The notes: a model not told the origin generated them from the letters alone. Counted from the first letter of the stretch, positions 8,257-16,930 are shown. The stretch: 64,000 nt of DNA from Actinacidiphila glaucinigra (GCF_900188405.1 NZ_FZOF01000022.1:100481-164480), one strand, 5' to 3'. Program-made: numbers and translations.

Positions 8257-9156
8257 ATGGAACTGCGGGAGTTGCGTGTCTTCGTCGCCGTCGTGGAGGA
8301 GGGCGGGATGTCGGCCGCGGCGCGGCGGCTGCACGTCAGTCAGTCGGCGCTGTCGCAGACCGTCACCGCTCTGGAGCGGCAACTCGGCGTCAAACTCCTG
8401 GTGCGGTCCAGTTCAGGGGTGCGGACGACGGAGGCCGGGGCGACGCTGCTCTCCGAGGCCCGGGCCGTGCTCGCCCGCCACGACCAGGCCGTACGGGCGA
8501 TGGCGGCGCTGACCTCCCAGGGCGAGGGCACCCTGCGTCTGGGCGTTCCGCTGGAGCTGCCGCCCGACCTGCTCACCCCGGTGCTCACCGAGCTGTCCCG
8601 GGCCTACCCCGACACCCGGGTGCAGGCCCGCCATCTGTCCACGGCGGCCCAACTGGAGGCGCTGCAGGCGGACGAGCTCGACGTCGGGCTGATGCGTGAG
8701 CGCCCGGCCGGGCCGGAGTTCGACGCGATGCTGGTCGTCAGGGAGAACCTCGGGGTGCTGCTCGGGGCCGAGCAGGCGGCCGAACTCGCCGGCCCGCACG
8801 GCGTACGTCTGGAGGCCCTGGCGGGGCTGGAGTGGGTCGGCTTCCCCCGCGCCGGCAGTCCCGCCTGGTGGGACGAGCTGACCTCGGTGCTGCGCAGCCA
8901 CGGTCTGGACGTGGGTCCCGAGACGGATGCGGTGGAGCCGCTGATCGCGGAGGTGAAGCTGGCGGCCGTGATCACGGGGCGGGCGTTCGCGCTGGCCCCG
9001 CCGAACTGGGCGCAGCCGATCCCCGAGACCGTCATGTGGTCGCCGCTGGTCGGAGACCCCCTGGTCCGCAGGACCTGGGCCGTGTGGCCGTCCAGCTGCC
9101 GCCGGCGCGACCTCGGCCATTTCATCGCCGCCTTCGAGCAGCCGGCCTCGCCGTAG
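8257..9156 (+). CDS. LysR-family transcriptional regulator
   Basis: A 299-residue LysR regulator. The N-terminal winged helix-turn-helix is typical (MELRELRVFVAVVEEGGMSA, then RRLHVSQSALSQTVTALERQ), followed by a type-2 periplasmic-binding-fold effector domain that starts near GTLRLGVPLELPPDLL. Its target is unknown; LysR proteins often regulate adjacent genes, and here the preceding dehydrogenase lies on the same strand behind a terminator. The stop codon is part of a hairpin shared with the convergent CGNR gene. Confidence 0.9.
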   Translation: MELRELRVFVAVVEEGGMSAAARRLHVSQSALSQTVTALERQLGVKLLVRSSSGVRTTEAGATLLSEARAVLARHDQAVRAMAALTSQGEGTLRLGVPLELPPDLLTPVLTELSRAYPDTRVQARHLSTAAQLEALQADELDVGLMRERPAGPEFDAMLVVRENLGVLLGAEQAAELAGPHGVRLEALAGLEWVGFPRAGSPAWWDELTSVLRSHGLDVGPETDAVEPLIAEVKLAAVITGRAFALAPPNWAQPIPETVMWSPLVGDPLVRRTWAVWPSSCRRRDLGHFIAAFEQPASP

Positions 9157-9175
9157 GCGTCCGGCTACGGCGAGG
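9146..9175. terminator. Bidirectional terminator spanning two stop codons
   Basis: CCTCGCCGTAG (9146-9156) pairs with CTACGGCGAGG (9165-9175) around an 8-base loop. Each arm contains a stop codon, one of the LysR gene and one of the convergent CGNR gene. Confidence 0.75.
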
Positions 9176-9800
9176 GCGTGGACGCCGCCCCGGACGCGGC
9201 GGCACGGTGCCGGTGCCGGGCGGCCTTGGCGTTGTTGCCGCAGCGCTCCATGGAGCACCACTTGCGCGGCTTTCCGTTGCCGGGGTCGAGGTAGACCATG
9301 CCGCAGACCTCCGCCGCGCAGGTGCGCAGCCGGTCCCGCAGGCGGGGGTCGGTCACCAGGGCGATCAGGTCGCGGGCGACGACCGAGAGCAGTTGGGCGG
9401 AGGACAGCGGTTCCGTGCCGGCGGCCGGACGCCCCTCGGAGTCGACGCGGAGACGGGGTGCCGGCGGCTCGACGCGCGCCAGGTCGTTGAGCCGACGGAC
9501 GGATTCCGGTCGGGGCGCGCGGCCGCCCACGGCCGCGGTGGCGACGTCGGTGGCGGCGGAGCGCAGTTCGTGGAGGGCTCCGAGCAGGGCCGTCGGGTCC
9601 TCGCCGTCCCGCACGGTCAGGCCGGTGCCGTGGCACCAGGCGCGGAGCCGGTCGTGGTCGCCCAGTCGCTCCACGGGGGTGCTCGGGCGGCGGCCCACGG
9701 TGGCGACGAGGTCGAGCGACAGCGAGCCGCCGTCGAAGCGCAGTTCACGGGCCCTGGCCGTGACGCGGGTGCGGGGAGTGGCCGGTGCGCGCTCGCTCAT
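9165..9800 (-). CDS. CGNR zinc-finger regulator (ABATE domain)
   Basis: A 211-residue protein with the two-part layout of this family. An N-terminal ABATE-type domain includes LRFDGGSLSLDLVATVGRR and LRAWCHGTGLTV. The C-terminal CGNR zinc finger carries CAAEVCGMVYLD, KWCSMERCGNNAKAARHR, with the four Cys needed for zinc. Such proteins are predicted DNA-binding regulators, commonly next to stress or efflux genes. It is divergent from the ketopantoate-reductase-like gene at 9863, which is a plausible target; the shared region of 62 bases is the likely site of control. Confidence 0.9.
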   Translation of the reverse strand: MSERAPATPRTRVTARARELRFDGGSLSLDLVATVGRRPSTPVERLGDHDRLRAWCHGTGLTVRDGEDPTALLGALHELRSAATDVATAAVGGRAPRPESVRRLNDLARVEPPAPRLRVDSEGRPAAGTEPLSSAQLLSVVARDLIALVTDPRLRDRLRTCAAEVCGMVYLDPGNGKPRKWCSMERCGNNAKAARHRHRAAASGAASTPSP

Positions 9801-9862
9801 GTGACAATAGTAACCCTGAAGACGGTCACCAAGCCATCGGCCGAACCGGGAAGGGACATGCC

Positions 9863-10795
9863 ATGCGCATAGCGGTCGTGGGAGCGGGCGGTGTCGGGGG
9901 CTACTTCGGCACCCGTCTCGCGCAGGCGGGCAACGAGGTCACCTTCGTCGCCCGCGGCAGGCATCTGGAGGCGATCCGTGCCAACGGCGGCCTGGTCGTC
10001 CGCAGTCCGCTGGGGGAGTTCCGGGCACCGGCCGACCGGTTCGTGCCGGACATCGGCGACGTCGGCCCCGTCGACGTGGTGCTGGTCGCGGTCAAGTTGT
10101 GGGACACCGAGGACGTCGCGGAACGACTGCGCGGCCTGGCCGAAGCGGGCGCGCGCGTGATCTCCCTGCAGAACGGCGTCCGGAAGGACACCGTTTTGCG
10201 CCGCCACCTGCCGCCCGAGGCGGTGTGGGGCGGGGTCTGCTACATCTCCGCAGTCATCGAGGAGCCCGGCGTCGTCTCCCACCGCGGGACGATGCAGAAG
10301 CTGGTCTTCGGTCCGTACGACGGGGAGGGGACCGCCCGGGCGGAGGAGTTCCGCGCGGTGTGCGAGAAGGCCGGCGTCGACGCGGAGGTCAGCGCCGACA
10401 TCGCCCGGGTCGTGTGGGAGAAGTTCGTGTTCCTCACGGGGCTGTCGGGCACCACGTCGGCCGTGCGGCAGCCGATCGGCGTCGTCCGTGCCGACCCCGC
10501 GACACGCGGGCTGCTGCGCGACGTCATGGCGGAGGCCGTCGCCGTCGGCCGGGCCTCGGGCGTACGCCTGGAGGAGTCCTTCGTCGACGAGCAACTGGCC
10601 TTCTGCGACACGTTGCCCGCCACGATGACCTCCTCCATGCACAACGACCTGGAGCGGGGCAACCGCCTGGAACTGCCCTGGCTCAGCGGAGGCGTCGCCG
10701 ACCTCGGCCGGGAGCTGGGCGTCCCCACCCCCCGCAACCGCACCCTGGCCGACATCCTCGCGCCCTACGTGCCCGGCCGGCCGCGCCTGCCGTGA
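9863..10795 (+). CDS. 2-dehydropantoate 2-reductase family protein
   Basis: A 310-residue ApbA/PanE-family NADPH reductase. The N-terminal Rossmann motif is MRIAVVGAGGVGGYFGTRLA, with NADPH contacts in VTFVARGRHLEAIR, and the C-terminal helical domain carries VWEKFVFLTGLSGTTSAVR (catalytic Lys) and LERGNRLELPWLSG. True PanE reduces ketopantoate for pantothenate synthesis, but the family contains many reductases of unknown substrate and streptomycetes often have several, so panE is not assigned. ATG 9863 follows GGGAAGGG. It is divergent from a CGNR regulator. Confidence 0.82.
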   Translation: MRIAVVGAGGVGGYFGTRLAQAGNEVTFVARGRHLEAIRANGGLVVRSPLGEFRAPADRFVPDIGDVGPVDVVLVAVKLWDTEDVAERLRGLAEAGARVISLQNGVRKDTVLRRHLPPEAVWGGVCYISAVIEEPGVVSHRGTMQKLVFGPYDGEGTARAEEFRAVCEKAGVDAEVSADIARVVWEKFVFLTGLSGTTSAVRQPIGVVRADPATRGLLRDVMAEAVAVGRASGVRLEESFVDEQLAFCDTLPATMTSSMHNDLERGNRLELPWLSGGVADLGRELGVPTPRNRTLADILAPYVPGRPRLP

Positions 10796-10870
10796 CCGAC
10801 CGCGGCCGGGTGCGTCCTGCGCCGCCGGCGGGGTAGACGTACCGGGCAGTCACCGGAGGGGAGAGGGAAC

Positions 10871-11131
10871 ATGGCCGAGGACGTCGCCGGGATCGTGCGC
10901 AGGGTGGTCGCCGGGTGCGCGCACGTGGCGCCGGAGGAGATCGGGCCGGACACGACCTTCGCCCAGCTGAGCCTGGGCGACCGGGCCAAGCAGCGTGCCG
11001 CCGACGCCGTCGAGCGCGAGGTCGGCGTGATGCTGCTCGCCGACGAGGTCGAGCGGATGGGCACCGTACGGGACCTGGTCGAGCACGTCGCCGGCAAGCG
11101 CGCCGAGCAGGAGGCCGCGGAGGCCCCCTGA
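10871..11131 (+). CDS. Acyl-carrier-protein-like protein lacking the serine
   Basis: An 86-residue protein with the length and helix pattern of an ACP: IVRRVVAGCAHVAPEEIGPD, TTFAQLSLGDRAKQRAADAV, then EREVGVMLLADEVERMGTVR and DLVEHV. Aligned by distance to the conserved TV (residues 65-66), the phosphopantetheine serine position is Asp37; no DSL motif is present and the only nearby Ser is residue 34. It therefore should not be loaded by a phosphopantetheinyl transferase, and may be a degenerate or structural ACP homologue. A GGAGGGGAGAGGG site precedes ATG 10871. No synthase gene is nearby. Confidence 0.75.
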   Translation: MAEDVAGIVRRVVAGCAHVAPEEIGPDTTFAQLSLGDRAKQRAADAVEREVGVMLLADEVERMGTVRDLVEHVAGKRAEQEAAEAP

Positions 11132-11173
11132 CGCCCGTGCTCCGCGGGGTGTCCCGTACGGCCCCGGATCCCC

Positions 11174-11965
11174 TCAGGCGGAAGCGGCGGCGGCCGCGTG
11201 GACGCGGATCTTCGACTGGCCGTGCCCGCGCAGCTCCCAGTCGTCCATGAAGCGGGCGCGCAGCCCGTGCCGGGCGGCCAGCCCCACCAGCGTCTCGGTG
11301 CGGTAGTAGAAGTCCTCGTGCAGCACGTGGTGTTCCTTGCCCTCGGTGCGGTCGAACGTGAAGTCGAACCACCCGCCCGGGGCCAGGATCCGGGCCACGT
11401 GGGCCAGGCACTCGTCGATGACCTCCAGCGGCGAGTGGGAGAAGACGCTGTGCGCGTGGACCACGTCGAAGTGGCGGTCCGGCAGGAAGTCGAAGGTCAG
11501 GTCGTGGGTGAGCGTGAGGTACGGCAGCTTGCGCTGCAGGCCCTGCGCGGTCACGGTGCGCTTGGCGGCGATCAGGATGTCGGGGGAGATGTCGATGCCG
11601 TAGTAGTGGCCCGCGTCGAGGTAGTCGATGAGGAGCCGGCCCGCGCGCAGGTTGCCGCAGCCGATGTCCAGCAGCCGGTGCCGCGGCGACAGGCCGTGTT
11701 CGCGGAGGTAGTCGAACTGCATCGCGCCCAGCGCCAGCCAGCGGTCGTGGCTGCCGCTGCCGACGGCGGCCTCGGGGTCGCGGGCGGTGTCGCTCGCCAT
11801 GACGGCCCGGTAGTACGCCACGTGGTCGCGGTGCCGGTGGGCGAGCCAGCGGTCCCGTGCGGCCCGGCGCGCGTGCGCGACGACCCGCGTGGGGTGCCGG
11901 AGGGCGTAGCCGACCTTGTGGGTGAGGCTCGTCCGGTCGGCCCGGAGGTTCTTCCTGGTGGCCAT
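11174..11965 (-). CDS. Class I SAM-dependent methyltransferase
   Basis: A 263-residue protein. After a basic N-terminal region (RHPTRVVAHARRAARDRW), the Rossmann methyltransferase core shows motif I RLLDIGCGNLRAGRLLIDYL, the acidic loop YYGIDISPDILIAA, FDVVHAHSVFSHSP (motif IV region) and LAPGGWFDFTFDRTEG. The substrate is unknown. ATG 11965 follows GAGGGAGC and excludes a low-complexity upstream extension. It is separated from the upstream transhydrogenase gene by a perfect 40-base palindrome and is probably transcribed alone. Confidence 0.85.
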   Translation of the reverse strand: MATRKNLRADRTSLTHKVGYALRHPTRVVAHARRAARDRWLAHRHRDHVAYYRAVMASDTARDPEAAVGSGSHDRWLALGAMQFDYLREHGLSPRHRLLDIGCGNLRAGRLLIDYLDAGHYYGIDISPDILIAAKRTVTAQGLQRKLPYLTLTHDLTFDFLPDRHFDVVHAHSVFSHSPLEVIDECLAHVARILAPGGWFDFTFDRTEGKEHHVLHEDFYYRTETLVGLAARHGLRARFMDDWELRGHGQSKIRVHAAAAASA

Positions 11966-12072
11966 GCGGGTGCTCCCTCGGAGGGTCACGGGACGGGTGT
12001 GCTTTCGTCCCCTCCCGGGAGGCTGCCACGCGGCGCCCTCGTCGTTCCCCCGCCGAACGGGTGGTGCGGATA

Positions 12073-12112
12073 CGTGTGCGGGGCGCCCCCGGCCGGGGGC
12101 GCCCCGCACACG
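12073..12112 (-). terminator. Perfect 40-base palindrome, probable terminator
   Basis: Positions 12073-12092 are the exact reverse complement of 12093-12112 (CGTGTGCGGGGCGCCCCCGG and its complement). It lies 12 bases beyond the sthA stop, so it most likely terminates that transcript. With no formal loop it would form a hairpin with a short unpaired tip. Confidence 0.75.
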
Positions 12113-12123
12113 ACGGACCCGGC

Positions 12124-13527
12124 TCAGCCGGTGAGGCGGTTGATCTGGCGGAGCTTGTTGGTGGCGTCCAGGGCCGCCACCTTGTACGACTCGGCGAGGG
12201 TCGGGTAGTTGAACACCGCGTCGACCAGGTAGTCGACCGTGCCGCCGCAGCCCATCACCGCCTGGCCGATGTGCAGCAGCTCGGTGGCGCCGGTGCCGAA
12301 GCAGTGGACGCCCAGCAGGGTGCGGTCCTCCGTCGACACCAGCAGCTTCAGCATGCCGTGCGAGTCGCCGATGATCTGGCCGCGGGCCAGCTCCCGGTAG
12401 CGCGAGATGCCCACCTCGAAGGGCACGTTGTCGTCGGTGAGCTGGTCCTCCGTACGTCCGACGAAGCTGATCTCCGGGATCGTGTAGATGCCGATCGGCT
12501 GCAGCCCGTGCATCGCGTTCACCGGTTCGCCGCAGGCGTGGTAGGCGGCGAGCCGGCCCTGCTCCATGGAGGTGGCCGCGAGCGCCGGGAAGCCGATGAC
12601 GTCGCCGACGGCGTAGATGTGGGGCACGGAGGTGCGGTAGTGCTCGTCGACGGATATGCGGCCCCGCTTGTCGGCGGCGAGTCCCGCCTTGCCGAGGTCG
12701 AGGGCGTCGGTGAGGCCCTGCCGTCCGGCCGAGTACATGACGGCGTCCGCGGGGATCTTCTTCCCGCTCTGCAGGACGGTGAGGGTGCCCGTCGGATGCC
12801 GTTCCACGGCTGCCACGGTCTCGCCGAAGCGGAAGGTCACGGCGAGGTCCCGCAGGTGGTACTTGAGCGCCTCGACCACCTCGACGTCGCAGAAGTCCAG
12901 CATCCCGTCACGCTGTTCGACCACCGTCACCTTGCTGCCCAGCGCCGCGAACATCGAGGCGTACTCGATGCCGATGACGCCTGCGCCGACGATGACCATG
13001 GAGCGCGGCACCCGGTCCAGGTTGAGCACGCTGTCGGAGTCCATCACCGTGCGGTCGTCGAACTCCACGGTCGACGGGCGGGCCGGGCGGGTACCGGTGG
13101 CGATGACGATGTTCTCGGCGGTCACCAGCACCTCGCGGCCGGACGGGTCCTCCACGGCGACCGTGTGGTCGTCGGTGAAGCGGCCGGTCCCGGTGAGCAT
13201 GGTGACGCGGTTGCGGGAGAGCTGACTGCGGATCACGTCCACCTCGCGGCTGACCACGTGCTGGGTGCGCGCGGTGAGGTCCGCGATGGTGATGTCCTCC
13301 TTGAGGCGGTAACTCTGGCCGTACAGATCCCGCTGGGTGAGCCCGGTCAGGTAGAGCACGGCCTCGCGAAGGGTCTTGGACGGGATGGTGCCGGTGTGGA
13401 TGGAGACCCCGCCGACCATGTCGGGGCGGTCGACGACGGCGACCCGGCGGCCCAGCTTGGCCGCGGCGATGGCGGCCTTCTGGCCACCCGGGCCGGATCC
13501 GATGACGAGCAGGTCGAATTCGGTCAC
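12124..13527 (-). CDS. sthA: Soluble pyridine nucleotide transhydrogenase (Si-specific)
   Basis: A 467-residue flavoprotein of the pyridine nucleotide-disulfide oxidoreductase fold that transfers hydride between NADPH and NAD+. FAD is bound by LLVIGSGPGGQKAAIAAAKL; NAD(P) by MVIVGAGVIGIEYASMFAAL; the second FAD contact is HIYAVGDVIGFPALAATSM. Where disulfide reductases have CxxxxC, this protein has GGVSIHTGTIPSKTLREAVL, the substitution expected in SthA. The C-terminal dimerisation domain contains GIYTIPEISFVG and HIGQAVMGCGGTVDYLVD. Length and motifs agree with the E. coli enzyme. It starts at ATG 13527. Confidence 0.93.
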   Translation of the reverse strand: MTEFDLLVIGSGPGGQKAAIAAAKLGRRVAVVDRPDMVGGVSIHTGTIPSKTLREAVLYLTGLTQRDLYGQSYRLKEDITIADLTARTQHVVSREVDVIRSQLSRNRVTMLTGTGRFTDDHTVAVEDPSGREVLVTAENIVIATGTRPARPSTVEFDDRTVMDSDSVLNLDRVPRSMVIVGAGVIGIEYASMFAALGSKVTVVEQRDGMLDFCDVEVVEALKYHLRDLAVTFRFGETVAAVERHPTGTLTVLQSGKKIPADAVMYSAGRQGLTDALDLGKAGLAADKRGRISVDEHYRTSVPHIYAVGDVIGFPALAATSMEQGRLAAYHACGEPVNAMHGLQPIGIYTIPEISFVGRTEDQLTDDNVPFEVGISRYRELARGQIIGDSHGMLKLLVSTEDRTLLGVHCFGTGATELLHIGQAVMGCGGTVDYLVDAVFNYPTLAESYKVAALDATNKLRQINRLTG

Positions 13528-13604
13528 CGGACGAGTCTGTCAGGCCACGGCGCCCCCGGGAAAGGGCTGACGGAGATGCGGCCGGGAGCATCCCCGAGCC
13601 CCCC

Positions 13605-13627
13605 GGCACGGGTACGTGACCCGTGCC
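13605..13627 (-). terminator. Hairpin terminator after the glycosidase gene
   Basis: GGCACGGGT (13605-13613) pairs with ACCCGTGCC (13619-13627) around ACGTG, 64 bases downstream of the glycosidase stop. Confidence 0.6.
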
Positions 13628-13690
13628 CGGGGGCCCGCCGGGGGACGGGGTATGCGGGGTCCGGCCGGGCCGGGGTCCAGCGGTGGGGTT

Positions 13691-14935
13691 TCAGCGGGCC
13701 TGGGCGGGGGTGACGACCTCGGTGATGCCGCGGGCGGCCAGGTGCTCGGCGTCCGCGGCCCGGTCGGCCAGCACCAGGGCGGGCCGTACGCCCTGAGCGG
13801 TCAGCGCGGCCCAGGCCTCGAACACCTCGCCGCCGGGGGCGCAGCCGGCCCGCCGGGGGGCCGTCAGGCTGTCGCCCACGTCGACGACGAGCGCGGTCGT
13901 CCGGGGCCGCGGCGCGTACCCGCGGTCGCGCAGCTCCGCCACGGCACGGGCCACGGCGGTGCCCGCCGGCTTGATCTCGCGGTCGTTGGTGAGGAGCCCG
14001 AGCGTGTACTCGAGTTCGGGGAAGTCGGCGAGCGACCGGGCGACGTCGTGCGAGCACCACCAGGTCACCCCCCACACGTCCGCGCAGTCCAGGGCGCCCT
14101 CGATGGTGGCGGTGGCGAACGCCGCAGCGTGCTCGGGCGGCACCACGGGCGCGGGGGCGCCGACCTCCTGCAGCCAGACCGGGCGGTGCGGATCGGTGGC
14201 CCACGCCTTGGACAGCTCGATCATGTACGCCGCGTGGTGCTCGGTGGCGACGCCGGCGTGGCCGTGACGCTGGGCCGTGCCGTTGAAGACCCAGGAGTGG
14301 ACGGCGGTCGCGAAGCCGAGCCGGGCGGCCTGCGCGGGGGTGAAGGCGTGGTCGTCCTGGTACCAGGCGGCGTCGTACTCGGCGTGCAGGTGGAGCTTGC
14401 CGGGCGCGCCCCGCTCGCAGGCGTCGAGCATGAGGCGCAGCCAGGCGTCCGCCTCGGCCGGACCGATGGGGTCCGGGTCCGGGTGCGGCGGGCCGGAGAA
14501 CTGGTTGATCTCGTTGCCGACCGTCATGCCGAGGAAGTTGGGCCGGTCGGCGAGCGCGGCGGCGAGGGTGCGCAGGTACTCGGCCTCGGCGGCGACGACG
14601 TCCGGGTCGGTGAAGATGTTCCGGCGGTGCCAGGTGGCCGTCCAGGAGGGCAGGAAGTCGAAGCTCGACAGGTGGCCCTGCAGGCCGTCCACGTTGACGT
14701 CCAGGCCGTGTTCGGCCGCGGCGTCCACCAGCGCGACCAGCTGCTCGACGGCGCGCGGCCGGATCAGGGTGCGGTTGGGCTGGAACAGCGGCCACAGGGG
14801 GAAGACCCGGATGTGGTCCAGACCGAGGCGGGCGACGGAGTCCAGATCGGCACGGACGGCGTCGATGTCGAAGTCGAGCCAGTGGTGGAACCAGCCTTGG
14901 CTGGGCGTGTAGTTGACGCCGAAGCGCGGTGTCAT
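13691..14935 (-). CDS. GH5-type glycoside hydrolase
   Basis: A 414-residue (beta/alpha)8 glycosidase of the cellulase/mannanase type. It opens MTPRFGVNYTPSQGWFHHWL, with HIRVFPLWPLFQPN early in the barrel, the acid/base Glu in GMTVGNEINQFSGPPHP (Asn-Glu pair) and the probable nucleophile in PVWLQEVGAPAPVVPPEHAA. There is no signal peptide, so it probably acts on oligosaccharides inside the cell. The C-terminal 60 residues (TTALVVDVGDSLTAPRR onward) form a second small domain. It is divergent from a LacI regulator with two operator-like sites between them, suggesting sugar-inducible expression. Exact glycan is unknown. Confidence 0.85.
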   Translation of the reverse strand: MTPRFGVNYTPSQGWFHHWLDFDIDAVRADLDSVARLGLDHIRVFPLWPLFQPNRTLIRPRAVEQLVALVDAAAEHGLDVNVDGLQGHLSSFDFLPSWTATWHRRNIFTDPDVVAAEAEYLRTLAAALADRPNFLGMTVGNEINQFSGPPHPDPDPIGPAEADAWLRLMLDACERGAPGKLHLHAEYDAAWYQDDHAFTPAQAARLGFATAVHSWVFNGTAQRHGHAGVATEHHAAYMIELSKAWATDPHRPVWLQEVGAPAPVVPPEHAAAFATATIEGALDCADVWGVTWWCSHDVARSLADFPELEYTLGLLTNDREIKPAGTAVARAVAELRDRGYAPRPRTTALVVDVGDSLTAPRRAGCAPGGEVFEAWAALTAQGVRPALVLADRAADAEHLAARGITEVVTPAQAR

Positions 14936-15163
14936 GGCGGTTCCCGTGTTCGTACGAGCTGGGCGGGCGCGCGGCGGCAGGCCGGTGGTCGCGGGGCGGT
15001 CGGGGGATCCGTCCCGTGACCGGCGCGGCTGGGGGAGTCGCCGCCGCGCGCCCACGACAAGGTGGCACCGCGCCCCGGGAAAGTCAACTCGCCTCTCTCA
15101 CTTGTTCCTTGGGGTGAAGAAGTAGCAGGTCAACGGTGTGCGGCCGGAATTCGGGCGTCAGCA

Positions 15164-15201
15164 CTAATGCGCTTTAGGGACGCGTCGCTCAAGCGCTTTA
15201 G
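15164..15201. promoter_or_regulatory. Twin LacI-type operator sites
   Basis: CTAATGCGCTTTAG (15164-15177) and CTCAAGCGCTTTAG (15188-15201) are related pseudo-palindromes centred on GCGC, with 24 bases between equivalent positions. They lie between the divergent glycosidase and LacI genes. LacI-family sites typically have a central CG and this dyad form. Confidence 0.65.
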
Positions 15202-15231
15202 TACGCGGCCTTCCCCGGCTGGGGGATACTG

Positions 15232-16410
15232 GTGCGCGCGTCGCGCCGCCCGGGGCCCGGCGCGCACGACGTCACGCGGACGATCCTGAGGGGGCCCACG
15301 ATCGCGGCGCACGAGCCACCGGTGGAGCCGCCGCCCGCTGCCCGGACCGGACGGCGCGTCCCCGCCCGGCGCCCCACGATGAAGGACATCGCCCGGCGGG
15401 CCGGCGTCTCCGAGAGCGCCGTGTCCTTCGCCCTCAACGACCGCCCCGGGGTCTCCGAGACCACCCGCAGCCGGGTGCGCAGGGTCGCCGACCAGCTCGG
15501 CTGGCGGGCCAGCACCGCCGCGCGGGCCCTGTCGGGGGAGGGCGCCGCGACCGTGGGCCTGGTGCTCGCCCGCCCGGCGAGCTCACTGGGCATCGAGTCG
15601 TTCTTCCTCCAACTCGTCTCGGGCATCCAGGAGGTGCTCTCCGAACGCCACCTCGGCCTGCTCTTCCGGGTGGTCGCGGGAGCGGAGGAGGAGTGCGCCG
15701 TCTACCGCAGGTGGTGGGCCGAGCAGCGGGTCGACGGGGTCATCGTGGTGGATCCGCGGATCGGCGATCCCCGGCCGGCCCTGCTGGACTCCCTGGGCCT
15801 GCCCGCGGTGGTGGTCGGCGGCCGCGAAGTCGACCGCGAGCCGCAGGAGCCCGTCCCGTACCCGGTGATCTCCACCGTCCGGGTGGACGACGCGGCCGCC
15901 ATGGGCGCGATCGTCGAGCACCTCGCGGGGCTGGGCCACCGCCGTGTCGTGCACGTCGCGGGCCTGGCCGGTCTGGCGCACACCACGCGCCGGGTCGCCT
16001 CGCTGCGGGCCGGGGCGGCGAGCCTGGGGATGTCAGCGGTCCGCTCGGTCACGACCGACTACTCCGAGGGCCAGGGTGCCGAGGCCACCCGCCTCGCGCT
16101 GGCCGGGCCCGAGCCGCCCACGGCGATCATCTACGACAACGACGTGATGGCGGTCGCGGGCGCCGGTGTGGCGCTCGGCATGGGCCTGTCCGTGCCGCGC
16201 GACCTGTCCGTCGTCGCCTGGGAGGACTCGGCGCTCTGCCGCGCCACGCACCCCCGCCTGACCGCACTTGACCGCGACGCGACGGCCTTCGGCCGGCGCG
16301 CGGCGGAGGAACTCGTCGGCCTGCTCGGCGGCCGCCCGGCCCGTGACGTGGCCCAGCCGACCCCGGAACTCGTCGTCCGCGACAGCACGGCGCCGCCGCT
16401 GCGCGGCTGA
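15232..16410 (+). CDS. LacI-family transcriptional regulator
   Basis: A 392-residue regulator. The LacI helix-turn-helix reads PTMKDIARRAGVSESAVSFA, LNDRPGVSETTRSRVRRVAD with hinge LGWRASTAARALSGE, followed by a sugar-binding domain of the periplasmic-binding fold (ATVGLVLARPASSLGIESFF to DLSVVAWEDSALCRATHPRL). About 45 residues precede the helix-turn-helix, longer than usual; GTG 15232 was chosen because GGGGGA lies just upstream, but translation might begin nearer MKDIA at 15379. It probably represses the divergent GH5 gene and itself through the twin sites at 15164-15201. Confidence 0.9.
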   Translation: MRASRRPGPGAHDVTRTILRGPTIAAHEPPVEPPPAARTGRRVPARRPTMKDIARRAGVSESAVSFALNDRPGVSETTRSRVRRVADQLGWRASTAARALSGEGAATVGLVLARPASSLGIESFFLQLVSGIQEVLSERHLGLLFRVVAGAEEECAVYRRWWAEQRVDGVIVVDPRIGDPRPALLDSLGLPAVVVGGREVDREPQEPVPYPVISTVRVDDAAAMGAIVEHLAGLGHRRVVHVAGLAGLAHTTRRVASLRAGAASLGMSAVRSVTTDYSEGQGAEATRLALAGPEPPTAIIYDNDVMAVAGAGVALGMGLSVPRDLSVVAWEDSALCRATHPRLTALDRDATAFGRRAAEELVGLLGGRPARDVAQPTPELVVRDSTAPPLRG

Positions 16411-16435
16411 GCGCCCGGCCGGGCACGTCGGGCGG

Positions 16436-16930
16436 TCAGTCTCCGGATATGCCGAAGAAGCCGACGTGCGTGGGTTCTCCGTCCGAGTGGAGAAGCACAT
16501 AGTGCCCGGTCCAGCGCAGCTCCTGCTCGTGGATCAGAGTCGTGTCCTCAGCTCTTCTTGACCTGCGTGACCTACGTGACCTGAGGGAGGAGGGGTCCTT
16601 GGCACGCGCCATGGCGTCCTCGAACTGCTGTGGGGTCGGCTCTGCCGTCCCGAAGTGGTGCACCAGCCTTTCGGGGCGCAGCGGGCGCAGCGTGCAGTAG
16701 TCCCAGTCGCCCCTGCCGGGGCCCGCGGGTGTGTCGACGATGCGGTGGACGTCCAATATCGAGTGGGTGCCCGAGTCCGCCATCGACTCGTCGGCGTAGA
16801 GCTCCGCGCGATCGCGATACTCCTCACCGTCGCCGTAGAGCTCCTGGAAGACCTGCTCGTGCAGCCCTTCGAGCGTGGCTTCGACGCTCCCGCGGTACGG
16901 CGTGACGTAGTCCCAGCCGGTGGCGCCCAT
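16436..16930 (-). CDS. Hypothetical protein (164 aa)
   Basis: A cytosolic protein I cannot place. It begins MGATGWDYVTPYRGSVEATL and continues with GLHEQVFQELYGDGEEYRDR, a conserved-looking helix, and ends with a beta-type segment LRWTGHYVLLHSDGEPTHVG. The middle contains a short Arg/Ser repeat (LRSRRSRRSRR) encoded by an imperfect 9-base tandem repeat at about 16560-16585. ATG 16930 follows GGGAG at a good distance; an upstream ATG at 16957 has none. It is convergent with the LacI gene. Confidence 0.7.
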   Translation of the reverse strand: MGATGWDYVTPYRGSVEATLEGLHEQVFQELYGDGEEYRDRAELYADESMADSGTHSILDVHRIVDTPAGPGRGDWDYCTLRPLRPERLVHHFGTAEPTPQQFEDAMARAKDPSSLRSRRSRRSRRAEDTTLIHEQELRWTGHYVLLHSDGEPTHVGFFGISGD

